Assembly (NCBI GenBank): GCA_009840595.1
Contig: VXNK01000051.1
Coordinates: forward strand, 1 to 64,000
Origin: Rhodospirillaceae bacterium
GTDB lineage: Bacteria; Pseudomonadota; Alphaproteobacteria; Bin65
Length of the DNA stretch: 64,000 nt
Direction: 5' to 3'
Shown here: piece after piece, positions 48,436-57,069 of the stretch
Layout: every line of letters begins with the position of its first letter
Position numbering within the stretch: position 1 is the first letter of the stretch
Translations under genes and position numbers: made by a program
The notes under the pieces: generated by a model
Told to the model about the DNA's origin: nothing
What the model saw: the letters and a program-made list of their open reading frames with translations, nothing else
The model's database searches: none

Positions 48436-48867
48436 ATGGAAGAGCCGAGAATCGTCCGGGGTCCGGAGGCGGAGGTCCATCCCCTCCACGGGGAAGGCAG
48501 TATCAAGCGACTGATCTATCCGCAGACCGTCGGATCGCAGAAGCTGTTCGTCGGGATCGCCGAGGTCGGCCCCGGCGAGGCGCCGCACGTGTTCCACCGG
48601 CACGGCGTCGAGCGGATCGGGAACCTTGAGCTGACCTACGCCGACGACTTCGAGGAATTCTATTTCGTCGTCGAGGGGAGCGCGCTGATGCAGTGGCGGG
48701 AGGCCGACGGCGTCGGGCACGAAGTCCCGGTCTCGGCCGGCGACGCGATCTACATGCCGGTCGGTGCCGCCGAACACCGGATTTTCAACAACGGCACCGG
48801 CACGCTCAGGGTGCTGTACGGCGGCACGCCTCCGGCCGCGATCCGCCGGCTTTCCGACGACGCCTGA
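48436..48867 (+). CDS. Cupin-domain protein
   Basis: A 143-residue single-cupin protein. Motif one is GEAPHVFHRHGVERIGN plus the glutamate-bearing DDFEEFYFVVEG. Motif two is DAIYMPVGAAEHRIFNNGTG. His and Glu ligands for a divalent metal are present (H-x-H...E...H). Small cupins beside catabolic genes can be isomerases, decarboxylases or small dioxygenases. It is the first gene of the operon, 14 bases before the ThDP enzyme, and follows the operator at 48364. Confidence 0.8.
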   Translation: MEEPRIVRGPEAEVHPLHGEGSIKRLIYPQTVGSQKLFVGIAEVGPGEAPHVFHRHGVERIGNLELTYADDFEEFYFVVEGSALMQWREADGVGHEVPVSAGDAIYMPVGAAEHRIFNNGTGTLRVLYGGTPPAAIRRLSDDA

Positions 48868-48881
48868 GAAAGGAACCGACA

Positions 48882-50660
48882 ATGGCGAAAATGACGGCCG
48901 CGCAGGCCATTGCCCGCTTCCTGAAGTCGGTCGGGACCGAGCGCTACTACTTCTATAACGGCCACGCCAACTGGGGGCTGCTCGACGCGCTGGAATACGA
49001 TGCCGAAATCAGGGGCATCCGCACGCGCCACGAGGTTCACGCCGTGCATATGGCCGATACCGACTGGCGGATGCGGCGCAGGCTGCCGATCCCCGTGACC
49101 TGCACGACGGTCGGGCCGGGCAATTTCAACACCATTCCGGCGATCGCCGAGGCGTTTTTCGATTCGACGCCGATGCTGTGCCTGATGGCCGGCGGGGCGA
49201 CCAAGTGGTTCGGGCGCGGCGGGATCCAGGAGGTCTACCGCAACGGCGAGGACGAATTCATCCAGATATTCAAGAATATCGCCAAACATGCGGTCATGAC
49301 GATTCGGCCGGATACCGCGCTGTCGAGCGTCATGCGGGCGTACAAGACCGCCATCACCGGGCGGCCCGGCCCGGTGGTCGTCTATCTGCCGCTCGATGTC
49401 CAGAACACGGAAATCGACATCGAATTGCCGGCCGAGCCGCGCGCATGGATCGAAATGTCGGCGCCGGGGCCCGATCCGCAGGCGGTCGCCCGGGCGGTCG
49501 ATCTCATCGCCCGGGCGGAACGGCCGATCGTCTACCTTTCGACCGGCGTCCACAATGCGCGCGCCTGGGATGCCCTGCGCACCTTCGCCGAGACCGCGCA
49601 AATTCCGGTCGCAACGACCTTCGGCGGCAAGGGCAGCATCCCGGAGGATCATCCGCTCAGCCTCGGCGTCTGCAACCGGTCCGGCACCGGCCACGCGGTC
49701 AACGCGGCGACCCATGCCGATGTCGTGATCGGGGTCGGCACGCATTTCAACGACCTGAACACGGCCGGTTGGAGCTTCTTCGACTTCGACGGGAAGCAGA
49801 AGCTGATCCATATCGATATCGACCCCGGCGAGATCGGCCGGGTCTATCCGAACGCGGTCGGCATCGTGTCTGACGCCCGTCTCGGCCTCGAAGCGCTGAC
49901 CGGGCGATGGAAAGCGCAAGGCCTGGAGCCGCCGGACCGGCAGGCCTGGCTCGACCGGATCGCCGGTTGGCGGCGGGAGTGGCTCGCGGAGGTCGAGCCC
50001 GCCGTCACCTCCGACCGCGCGCCGCTGCACTATGCCCGGCTCGTCAAGGATGCCTCCGACGCGATCAACGCGTTCGACCCGCAAACGTCCATCGTCTGCG
50101 ACACCGGCTTCGTGATGAATTACCTGCCGGCCTTCTACACGCTGAAACATCCGTATTTTTCGACCAACAACCAGCAGTTCGGCCAGATGGGCTTCGGCCC
50201 GCCCGGCGTCGTCGGGGCCGGCCTGGCGCGGCCCGACCATCCGGTGGTCGTGTTCTGCGGCGACCAGTCGTTCATCCACACCGGGCTGTCGCTGGCCACG
50301 GCGACGGAGTACGGCATTCCCGGCGTCGTGATCGTGCTGGATAACAAAACGATCCAGGCGGAGATCGAGGGCGCGCAGCGCCGCTACGGCCGCTCGGTCG
50401 GCGACCACTACCGGATCGAAGCGACCGGCGAGTTGTGGAACCCGGACCTGGACCGGATCGGGGAAGCCCTGCGGGCGCGGGTGTTCCGGGTCTCGAGCCC
50501 GGACCGGATGAAGCAGGCGGTGAGCGACGCCCTGGCGACAGGCGAACTCTGCATCGTGACGGTCGAGTGCGCGACCGATATCGAGCGATATGCCGTGCCC
50601 CTGATCGTCCAGCATGGCACGATGCCGTTTCCCTACGACTGGAACCAGACGACAGGCTGA
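48882..50660 (+). CDS. Thiamine-diphosphate-dependent enzyme, acetolactate synthase/cyclic-dione hydrolase superfamily
   Basis: A 592-residue enzyme with the three ThDP domains in order. The PYR domain has RTRHEVHAVHMAD, whose Glu is the catalytic position, and VTCTTVGPGNFNTIPAIAEA. The central domain follows (ERPIVYLSTGVHNARAWDAL). The PP domain has QMGFGPPGVVGAGLA and VVVFCGDQSFIHTGLSLATA, ending in the cofactor Asn (VLDNKTIQAEIEG). The canonical GDG appears as GDQ. The length and N-terminus differ from housekeeping acetolactate synthase. IolD and cyclohexane-1,2-dione hydrolase are of similar size, so C-C cleavage of a cyclic diketone is one option; a 2-keto acid decarboxylase is another. 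Confidence 0.8.
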   Translation: MAKMTAAQAIARFLKSVGTERYYFYNGHANWGLLDALEYDAEIRGIRTRHEVHAVHMADTDWRMRRRLPIPVTCTTVGPGNFNTIPAIAEAFFDSTPMLCLMAGGATKWFGRGGIQEVYRNGEDEFIQIFKNIAKHAVMTIRPDTALSSVMRAYKTAITGRPGPVVVYLPLDVQNTEIDIELPAEPRAWIEMSAPGPDPQAVARAVDLIARAERPIVYLSTGVHNARAWDALRTFAETAQIPVATTFGGKGSIPEDHPLSLGVCNRSGTGHAVNAATHADVVIGVGTHFNDLNTAGWSFFDFDGKQKLIHIDIDPGEIGRVYPNAVGIVSDARLGLEALTGRWKAQGLEPPDRQAWLDRIAGWRREWLAEVEPAVTSDRAPLHYARLVKDASDAINAFDPQTSIVCDTGFVMNYLPAFYTLKHPYFSTNNQQFGQMGFGPPGVVGAGLARPDHPVVVFCGDQSFIHTGLSLATATEYGIPGVVIVLDNKTIQAEIEGAQRRYGRSVGDHYRIEATGELWNPDLDRIGEALRARVFRVSSPDRMKQAVSDALATGELCIVTVECATDIERYAVPLIVQHGTMPFPYDWNQTTG

Positions 50661-50670
50661 GCTGCGATCC

Positions 50671-52083
50671 GTGCCGGACGCCCTGTTCAATCCACAATCG
50701 GTCGCCGTGATCGGCGCCACGGAGGGCGCCTCCGCGACCGGGGCGCCGCGCCTCGGCGCCGCGGCGCTGGCGCACCTGGTCGAGCACGGATTTCCCGGCG
50801 CCGTCTACCCGGTCAACCCCAATCGGGCCGAGATCATGGGGCTCCGGGCCTATGCCGGTATCGAGGCGGTGCCCGGTCCCGTCGATCTGGCGCTGATCGT
50901 CCTGCCGGCCGCGGCGTGCGTCGAAGCGATGGCGGCGTGCGCGCGCAGCAACGTCGAGGCGGCCGTCGTCTTTTCCTCCGGGTTCGGCGAGGCCGGCGAT
51001 ACGGCGCTGGAGGCCGCGCTCGTCTCCGCGGCCGGCGGCCGGGTGCGGTTCTGCGGCCCGAACACGGCCGGCCTCGTCTCCGTCCATGCCCGGCTGGCGG
51101 CCAGCATCTCCATGGTGTGCCAGTTCAATCCGTTCCGGGCCGGCGATATCGCCTTCGTCACCCAGAGCGGCGCGCTCGGCGGCTCGATGCTCGGACGGGG
51201 CATGGAAGAGGGCGTGGGCTTTTCGCACTGGGTCTCGACCGGGAACGAAGCCGATCTCGACCTCGCGGACTATGTCGATGCCCTTGCCGGCGATCCCGGG
51301 GTCGGCCTCTTTGCGCTGTTCGTGGAGGGCCTGCGCGACGTCGGAAAATTCCGCGCCGCCTGCCGCAAGGCGGCGGATGCGGGCAAGCCGGTCCTCGTCT
51401 ACAAGACCGGTCGGTCCGACGTTGCGGCCGCCGCCGCGGCGTCCCACACCGGGGCGCTCGCCGGCTCGGACCGGGCCTTCGACGCGCTGTGCCGCCAGGA
51501 CGGCCTGATCAGGGTCGACGACGCCGCGGACCTGCTGCCGACCGCGCTGGCCTTCAGCCGGCTCCGGCACAAGCTGCCGGAGGGACGGCGCATCGGCATC
51601 GTGTCCGCATCCGGCGGGATCTGCGGCGTCGCCGCCGACGACTGCGCCCGCTTCGGCCTCGACGTCCCGGAACTGTCGGGCGAAACCCAGGCCCGCCTGA
51701 GAAGCGTCCTGCCGGACTTCGCCGCCGTGCGCAATCCGGTCGACGTCACCGGGCAGGTCCGGTCGTCCCCGACCGGATACCAGGATACCGTCCGGGCGGT
51801 TCTGGACGACGACCGGATCGACGGCGTGCTGCTCCTGGTCACGATGGCCGGCGAACCGCGCGCGAGTTTCTACGGCCGGGAAATCCCCATGCTGGCGGCA
51901 GACAGCAACAAGCCGCTCCTCGTCGGGTGGACCGGCGCGGTCTCGCTGGCGCAGGAAGGCCATCCGATGCTCAAGGCCAGCGGGGTGCCGACCTTCCCGT
52001 CGAGTTCGGCCGCGGTGAAGGCGATGCGGGCCCTTGCTGACTATGCCGCCTTTCAGGGCCGTTCCGGAGCAAATCGCCGATGA
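50671..52083 (+). CDS. ADP-forming acyl-CoA synthetase, alpha-type (CoA-binding) subunit
   Basis: A 470-residue protein matching the alpha half of ADP-forming acetate-CoA ligase. A CoA-binding Rossmann domain opens it (NPQSVAVIGATEGASATGAP, AVYPVNPNRAEIMG). Succinyl-CoA-ligase-like domains follow, with ITFVTQSGALGG-like IAFVTQSGALGGSMLGRG, VSTGNEADLDLADYV, and ASHTGALAGSDRAFDAL. It makes an acyl-CoA from acid, ATP and CoA with ADP release via a phosphohistidine. The start is GTG at 50671, 10 bases after the ThDP gene. It overlaps the beta subunit by 4 bases. Confidence 0.85.
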   Translation: MPDALFNPQSVAVIGATEGASATGAPRLGAAALAHLVEHGFPGAVYPVNPNRAEIMGLRAYAGIEAVPGPVDLALIVLPAAACVEAMAACARSNVEAAVVFSSGFGEAGDTALEAALVSAAGGRVRFCGPNTAGLVSVHARLAASISMVCQFNPFRAGDIAFVTQSGALGGSMLGRGMEEGVGFSHWVSTGNEADLDLADYVDALAGDPGVGLFALFVEGLRDVGKFRAACRKAADAGKPVLVYKTGRSDVAAAAAASHTGALAGSDRAFDALCRQDGLIRVDDAADLLPTALAFSRLRHKLPEGRRIGIVSASGGICGVAADDCARFGLDVPELSGETQARLRSVLPDFAAVRNPVDVTGQVRSSPTGYQDTVRAVLDDDRIDGVLLLVTMAGEPRASFYGREIPMLAADSNKPLLVGWTGAVSLAQEGHPMLKASGVPTFPSSSAAVKAMRALADYAAFQGRSGANRR

Positions 52084-52763
52084 CGGCGCCGGACCTGCTG
52101 GCGCAAGCGCAGGCGGCAGGCCGGCAGGCCCTGTCCGAATTCGAGGCGAAAAGGCTCCTCTCCGGCTACGATATTCCATTCGCTGCCGAGCGCGAGGCGG
52201 CCGACCCGGCGGCGGCCTGCGCCGCTGCGCGGAAGATCGGCTTTCCGGTCGCGGTCAAGGGGTGCGGCGAGGCTTTCACACACAAGACCGAACTGGCGCT
52301 GGTGGCGCTTGACCTCGCAGACACCGACGCTGTCGCCAAGGCCGCCGAAGCCGTTCTCGGGCGGATGCAGGGCCGGGGCAGCCTGCTGGTCCAGGCGATG
52401 GTTCCCGGACGGCGCGAATTCCTGCTCGGCATGCACCGCGATCCGCAATACGGCCCGCTGGTGACCTTCGGCCTGGGCGGCGTGTTCGCGGAAGCAATCG
52501 ACGATGTCGCCCTGCGCCTGGCGCCGCTCGGCGAGCGCGATGCGCACGCGATGCTCGCGGAAACGCGGGCGGGCGCACTGCTCGACGATGTGCGCGGCAT
52601 GGCGCGCGTCGATCGACCGGCTCTGGTCGCGGCAATTCTCGGCATGTCCAGGCTGGGCGTCGAGCGCGCGGAGGTCGCCGCTGTCGACGTCAACCCGCTG
52701 ATCGCAACCGACGACGGCCGGATCGTCGGCGTCGATGCGCTCGTCCTGCTGGCCCGGCCGTAG
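52080..52763 (+). CDS. ADP-forming acyl-CoA synthetase, beta-type (ATP-grasp) subunit
   Basis: A 227-residue ATP-grasp protein that supplies the nucleotide-binding half of the same ligase: LSEFEAKRLLSGYDIPFAAE, IGFPVAVKGCGEAFTHKTEL, MVPGRREFLLGMHRDPQYGP, FGLGGVFAEAIDDVALRLAP, and AAVDVNPLIA. Its ATG lies in the alpha stop (ATGA), so the two are made together. Family members act on acetate, aryl acids and other carboxylates. It is the last gene of the operon that starts with the cupin. Confidence 0.88.
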   Translation: MTAPDLLAQAQAAGRQALSEFEAKRLLSGYDIPFAAEREAADPAAACAAARKIGFPVAVKGCGEAFTHKTELALVALDLADTDAVAKAAEAVLGRMQGRGSLLVQAMVPGRREFLLGMHRDPQYGPLVTFGLGGVFAEAIDDVALRLAPLGERDAHAMLAETRAGALLDDVRGMARVDRPALVAAILGMSRLGVERAEVAAVDVNPLIATDDGRIVGVDALVLLARP

Positions 52764-52808
52764 CGCCGGCTTCCGGCACCGGGACAGAAGCCGGCAATTC
52801 GCGCCGGG

Positions 52809-53981
52809 CTAGCTCCGACCGCTCTCCCACCGCCGGTACAGGCCGGCGGCAATCCGGTTGCGGAGAATCTCGTTGGTCCCGCCGCCGAGCTGGAAGGCGC
52901 GGACGTCGCGCAGCATGCGCTCGAGCGGGAACTCCGTCGAATAGCCGTAGCCGCCGTGAATCTGCATGGCCTTGTTGACGACGTCGAACGCCGTTTCGCC
53001 GGCGAACAATTTGGCCGTTGCGGCGCGGTGAGGGCCGTCCGGGTCGCCGGCCGCCAGCATTTCCGCGGCCCGGTAAATCATCAGCCGCATCGCTTCGACC
53101 CCGGTCTCCATATCGGCGAACATCCACTGGATGCCCTGAAACCGGGCGATATTGCGTCCGAACGCCTGGCGCTCATGCGCATAGCGGACCGCCAGGTCGA
53201 GCGCCTCGGCGGCGATTCCGAGGCAGATCGCAGGGTTCAGCACGCGGGCCTGATTGAGACCCCGCATGACCTTTGCCAGCGTGCCGGGCGCGACGATCAT
53301 CTGCTCGCCGGATACGCGGCACTCCTGCGCGATCACCTCCGCCGATGCGCCGCCGCGCAGGCCCATATGCAGATCGCGGGCGCCCAGTTCGAGCCCCGCC
53401 GTGCCCTTGTCGATCAGGAAGGCGGCCACAGCCTTCGAGCCGGGCGCGTCGCCGACGCGGGCGAAGAAGATGAAGAAATCCGCAATCGCGGCGCGGGTGA
53501 TGAAACACTTCGTTCCGGTAATAACGTAATCGTCGCCGTCCGGATGCGCCGTCGCGCGCATTTCGCCGGCATCGGAACCGGCGCCGGCTTCGGTCATCGC
53601 CCAGGCGCCCAGGATGTCGCCGGCGGCCAGCGGCGGCAGGTATTTGCGGCGCTGCGCTTCGGTGCCGAAGGCCTGCAGAATCTCGGCGCTGACGCAATTC
53701 GCCAGAATGAGCGCCGCGGTCACGGGACAGGCCCGGGCCACTTCCTCGGCGGCGACGACGGCGTGAACGATGGTCGCGCCGCTGCCGCCATACTCTTCGG
53801 CAACGGTTATGCCGGCGAGCCCGTTTTCAGCCAGCGTCCTGAGATTGGGCAGAGGCGGTTTCGCTTCGCGGTCCCACTCCGCTGCGCGCGGCCGGAAGGC
53901 GGAATTCGCCAGCCGCCTGGCGGAGTCGCGCATCAGCGCCAGCTCTTCCGGATCCGTGTTCAGTGGCGCGCTTGGCGGCAT
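52809..53981 (-). CDS. Acyl-CoA dehydrogenase
   Basis: A 390-residue FAD enzyme that forms the alpha-beta double bond of an acyl-CoA. Domains in order: helical N-terminus (PEELALMRDSARRLANSAFR), a beta barrel with WAMTEAGAGSDAGEMR and DYVITGTKCFITRAAIADFF, and a helical C-terminus. The C-terminus has ERQAFGRNIARFQGIQWMFA, QIHGGYGYSTEFPLERMLRD, and LGGGTNEILRNRIA. The catalytic base is likely the Glu of GGGTNEI (short-chain position). The ATG at 53981 is used; the frame extends three codons to a TTG. It converges on the ligase operon. Confidence 0.92.
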   Translation of the reverse strand: MPPSAPLNTDPEELALMRDSARRLANSAFRPRAAEWDREAKPPLPNLRTLAENGLAGITVAEEYGGSGATIVHAVVAAEEVARACPVTAALILANCVSAEILQAFGTEAQRRKYLPPLAAGDILGAWAMTEAGAGSDAGEMRATAHPDGDDYVITGTKCFITRAAIADFFIFFARVGDAPGSKAVAAFLIDKGTAGLELGARDLHMGLRGGASAEVIAQECRVSGEQMIVAPGTLAKVMRGLNQARVLNPAICLGIAAEALDLAVRYAHERQAFGRNIARFQGIQWMFADMETGVEAMRLMIYRAAEMLAAGDPDGPHRAATAKLFAGETAFDVVNKAMQIHGGYGYSTEFPLERMLRDVRAFQLGGGTNEILRNRIAAGLYRRWESGRS

Positions 53982-54056
53982 GGCGGTCAAGATCGGAGCG
54001 AAATGTTATTCAATCCATAGCAATTCCGGGCCGGCCTGCAAAGCGGACGGCAGCCC

Positions 54057-54467
54057 TCAGGCCCTGCCGAGCATGTCGCTCAAGCGGTAGGTGCCCAGTT
54101 GATCGAGGGCCCGTTCGTGGATCGTATCGTGAAGCCGCTCGAAATTCGGATGGACGTGGCACCGGTTGGCCCAGGTCGGAACCGGCTCTTTCCAGGCGAT
54201 GGAGACCAGCGGCTGGTCGGCGACGGCATCGTAGATCTGGCGCAAGTCGATGTCCTCGGCGGCGCGGGCCAGCCTGATTCCGCCGTTGGCGCCGCGCACA
54301 GATTCGACCAGGCCCGCCTTGACCAGCGCAGCGACGAGCTGGCGGACCCGCGCCGGATGATCTTCGATTTTCCGGGCGATCTCGTCGGTCGTGACCAGGT
54401 CCGGCCCCCGCGCGGCCACGCAGGAGAGAATGTATGTGGCTGAGGCGAGCCGCGTCGATTTCGACAT
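54057..54467 (-). CDS. Rrf2-family transcriptional regulator, probably without an Fe-S cluster
   Basis: A 136-residue winged-helix regulator: TRLASATYILSCVAARG, the recognition-helix segment EDHPARVRQLVAALVKAGLV, the wing ESVRGANGGIRLARAAEDID, and a dimerisation helix near the end. Cluster-binding Rrf2 proteins (IscR, NsrR) have three cysteines around residues 90-106. Here only NRCHVH near 105 offers one, plus a Cys at about 16, so a small-molecule sensor is more likely. It diverges from an SDR gene across about 120 bases, in the middle of the island. It is a candidate regulator of the operators at 48364, 55426 and 62123. Confidence 0.85.
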   Translation of the reverse strand: MSKSTRLASATYILSCVAARGPDLVTTDEIARKIEDHPARVRQLVAALVKAGLVESVRGANGGIRLARAAEDIDLRQIYDAVADQPLVSIAWKEPVPTWANRCHVHPNFERLHDTIHERALDQLGTYRLSDMLGRA

Positions 54468-54589
54468 GAGCAGAAGACAGAGTTGCGACCGATCCGGGCC
54501 GGCATAGTTTTGCACTACCGGCGGGACCGTGTCAGCCTGTAGGTGTAAGGGGCGATGCCGTCACCGTCCCAAAAGAAAAGGCGCCGGAC

Positions 54590-55366
54590 ATGAAAGGCAA
54601 GACCGCGATCGTAACGGGAGCGTCTTCCGGTATCGGGCGCGCGACCGCCGTCAAGTTTGCCGAGCGGGGCGCCACCGTCGTCGTGGCGGACGTCGATGCG
54701 GAAGGCGGCACCGAAGTTGCCGAGGCCTGTTCGGCGCTCAGCCCGTCTTCGCTGTTTCGCGATCACGACGTGGCGCAGGAAGAGTCCTGGATCGAGCTGA
54801 TCGAGGCCGTCACCGATGCGTTCGGCGGCGTGGACATCCTCGTCAACAATGCCGGCGTGGCGCTCGGCGGGCCGCTCGTCGATACGACGATCGAAGACTG
54901 GCGCTGGGTCATGGGCATCAATCTGGACGGCGTCTTTCTCGGCACCAAGCACGGCATAAGGGCGATGCGCAATCGCGGCGGCGGCGCCATCGTCAACGTC
55001 TCGTCCGCGACCGGCATCGTCGGCCGCACCCTTGCGGGCGCGGTATCCGCCAGCAAGGGCGGCGTGCGCATTCTCACCAAGACCGCCGCCCTGGAATGCG
55101 CGGCGCGCTACCCGAACATCCGGGTGAACTCGGTCCATCCGGGCGGCGTCGAAAGCAATATCTGGGAAGGCCAGGCGTGGTGGCCGAACAAGAGCCGCAG
55201 CGGGCGCGAGGAAGAAGCGCGCGCCGGCATCATCAAGGACACGCCGCTGGGGCGCATGGCCGCGCCCGAGGAGATCGCCGAAGCGATCCTGTTTCTCGCC
55301 TCGGACGCCGCCAGCTTCGTCACCGGCGCCGAACTGGTCGTCGACGGCGGCTTCACCGCGGCCTGA
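54590..55366 (+). CDS. SDR-family protein lacking the catalytic tyrosine
   Basis: A 258-residue short-chain dehydrogenase with a normal cofactor motif (VTGASSGIGRATAVKFAERG), NNAGVALGG and the active-site serines IVNVSSATGIVG. The YxxxK motif reads VSASK: the Tyr position is Val (GTA) while Lys is kept. The end is a usual AAGADLVVDGG-type (AELVVDGGFTAA). Activity may be lost, changed or supported by another residue. It diverges from the Rrf2 regulator and precedes the operator-controlled operon at 55480. Confidence 0.82.
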   Translation: MKGKTAIVTGASSGIGRATAVKFAERGATVVVADVDAEGGTEVAEACSALSPSSLFRDHDVAQEESWIELIEAVTDAFGGVDILVNNAGVALGGPLVDTTIEDWRWVMGINLDGVFLGTKHGIRAMRNRGGGAIVNVSSATGIVGRTLAGAVSASKGGVRILTKTAALECAARYPNIRVNSVHPGGVESNIWEGQAWWPNKSRSGREEEARAGIIKDTPLGRMAAPEEIAEAILFLASDAASFVTGAELVVDGGFTAA

Positions 55367-55401
55367 ATCCGACAGGCTCAGCCCGGTGCCGAGGGGTCCG
55401 G

Positions 55402-55446
55402 TTGACAAGCCGTGCGCCAAAATCTTTATTGTTAAAGTAACAATAA
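55402..55446 (+). promoter_or_regulatory. Promoter overlapped by the perfect 21-bp inverted repeat, copy 2
   Basis: TTGACA at 55402-55407, a 17-base spacer, and TTTATT at 55425-55430 form a sigma70-type promoter. The perfect inverted repeat TTATTGTTA-AAG-TAACAATAA occupies 55426-55446 and so covers the -10 and start region. A bound protein would block transcription, so repression is expected. The eight-gene operon starts at 55480. Confidence 0.65.
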
Positions 55447-55479
55447 CGATTTTCGATCGGCGGTAGCAGCGCGAACCGG

Positions 55480-55923
55480 ATGAGAGACGGCGAAAACCCA
55501 CAGGAGCAAGGGTCCGTGCCGCTGCGCGACGGCCTGTTCGTCGACGGCGCCGGGGGCCGCGCGCCGAAACTTTTGGGAAGCCGCTGCCGGGAAACCGGGG
55601 CCGTCTATTTTCCGGCCGAGATCATGAATCCGGACACGCATCGCACCGGCACGATGGAGCAGGTCGAGATCGACGGCCGCGGACGCCTGGTGAGTTACAC
55701 CGTCGTCGCCCGCGGCCTGCCCGGGTTCGAGTCACCCTACGCGCTCGGCGTCATCGCGCTCGACGCCGGACCGTCGATGATCGCGCAGCTTGCCGACTGG
55801 GACGCCGATAATCTGAAGTGCGGCATGCCGGTCGAGATGACGATCGGCACGATCAAGACCGGCAAGGACGGCACCCGCTATGTCGGGCCGAAATTCCGGC
55901 CCCTGGACGAGAGGACGGCGTGA
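55480..55923 (+). CDS. DUF35/OB-fold acyl-CoA-associated protein
   Basis: A 147-residue protein of the DUF35 family that partners SCPx-type thiolases. The OB-fold part reads RGRLVSYTVVARGLPGFESP, ALGVIALDAG, and CGMPVEMTIGTIK. The N-terminal rubredoxin-like zinc ribbon of the family is degraded here: one Cys (SRCRETGAVYFPAE) instead of four. It overlaps the thiolase start by 4 bases (GTGA). In benzylsuccinate and steroid catabolism such proteins form a complex needed for thiolase activity, so the same is likely here. Confidence 0.82.
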   Translation: MRDGENPQEQGSVPLRDGLFVDGAGGRAPKLLGSRCRETGAVYFPAEIMNPDTHRTGTMEQVEIDGRGRLVSYTVVARGLPGFESPYALGVIALDAGPSMIAQLADWDADNLKCGMPVEMTIGTIKTGKDGTRYVGPKFRPLDERTA

Positions 55924-57062
55924 GCGCCCGGGTCTTCGTCGTCGCCGCCGGCGCCACCAGCTTCGGCCCGATGCCGGATGTCGACGGCCACGAGCTGGCC
56001 CGGCAGGCCGTCTGTGCGGCGCTTGAGAGCAGCGGCATCGACCCGGCGGAAATCGGCATCGCCTGCGCCGGCCATGCCTATCAGGGCCCGTGCTTCGGCC
56101 AGAAAGCCCTGATGAAGATCGGCCTCACCGGCATGCCGATCGTCAATGTCGAGAATGCGTGCGCCAGCGGCGCGACGGCGGTGCAGACGGTCGTCAATGC
56201 CATCCGCGCGGGCCAGGCGGAGGTCGGACTGGCACTCGGCGCGGAGAAGCTGACCAAACCCGGCGGCGGCTTCCTGCCGATCGTCGCGGACGATCTGGAA
56301 AGCTCGATGGGCCGGGTCATGCCGGCCGCCTTCGCGATGATCGCCCGCCTGCATATGGAGCGCTACGGCACCACGCCGGAACAGATGGCCGGGGTCGCGG
56401 TCAAGAACCGGCGCAACGCCCTGCGCAATCCGCGCTGCCACCTGCAGAAGGCGGTGTCCGTCGAGGAGGTCCTGGACGCGCCGATGATCGCCGATCCGCT
56501 GACGCGATATTCCTGCTGCCCGGTTTCCGACGGCGCCGCGGCGATCCTGATCGCGAGCGAAGGCGCCGCCCGCCGGCTCTGCGATGCGCCGGTCGAAATC
56601 GCCGCCAGCGTCCTCAATTCCGGGTTGCGCACGCCATACGGCATCGTCGACGACCGTTCGGAGATGTCGATCCGGGCGGCGAACCGGGCCTACGAGGCCG
56701 CCGGAGTCGGCCCGGAGGATGTCGATGTCTGCGAGATGCACGATCCCTTCACGATCGCCGAACTCGTGCACTACGAGGATCTCGGTTTCTGCGCGCCGGG
56801 AGAAGCGGGCCGGATGATCGAAGAAGGGCGTACGGAGATCGGCGGCGATGTCGCCGTATCGCCCTCCGGCGGCCTGCTGGCCAAGGGCCATCCGCTCGGT
56901 GCCACCGGCGTGGCCCAGATTGCCGAACTGTTCTGGCAGCTTCGCGGCGAAGCCGGCGAGTACCAGGTTCCGGGCGCCAGGGTGGGTCTCGCCCACACGG
57001 TCGGCGGCGGCGTGACCAAACTGGAGAGCGGCGCCTGTGCCGTTCACATTCTCACGGCCTGA
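55920..57062 (+). CDS. SCPx-type thiolase (acetyl-CoA acyltransferase-like)
   Basis: A 380-residue thiolase. The nucleophile C81 lies in VNVENACASGATAV. HDPFTIAELVHYEDLGF carries the SCPx-type histidine, and the final active-site region is SGGLLAKGHPLGATGVAQIA. The HDPF form rather than NEAF marks the SCPx/lipid-transfer branch, which usually needs a DUF35 partner, encoded just upstream. The GTG start overlaps that gene by 4 bases. It should carry out the thiolytic or retro-Claisen step on a 3-ketoacyl-CoA. Confidence 0.9.
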   Translation: MSARVFVVAAGATSFGPMPDVDGHELARQAVCAALESSGIDPAEIGIACAGHAYQGPCFGQKALMKIGLTGMPIVNVENACASGATAVQTVVNAIRAGQAEVGLALGAEKLTKPGGGFLPIVADDLESSMGRVMPAAFAMIARLHMERYGTTPEQMAGVAVKNRRNALRNPRCHLQKAVSVEEVLDAPMIADPLTRYSCCPVSDGAAAILIASEGAARRLCDAPVEIAASVLNSGLRTPYGIVDDRSEMSIRAANRAYEAAGVGPEDVDVCEMHDPFTIAELVHYEDLGFCAPGEAGRMIEEGRTEIGGDVAVSPSGGLLAKGHPLGATGVAQIAELFWQLRGEAGEYQVPGARVGLAHTVGGGVTKLESGACAVHILTA

Positions 57063-57069
57063 GCCGGCG

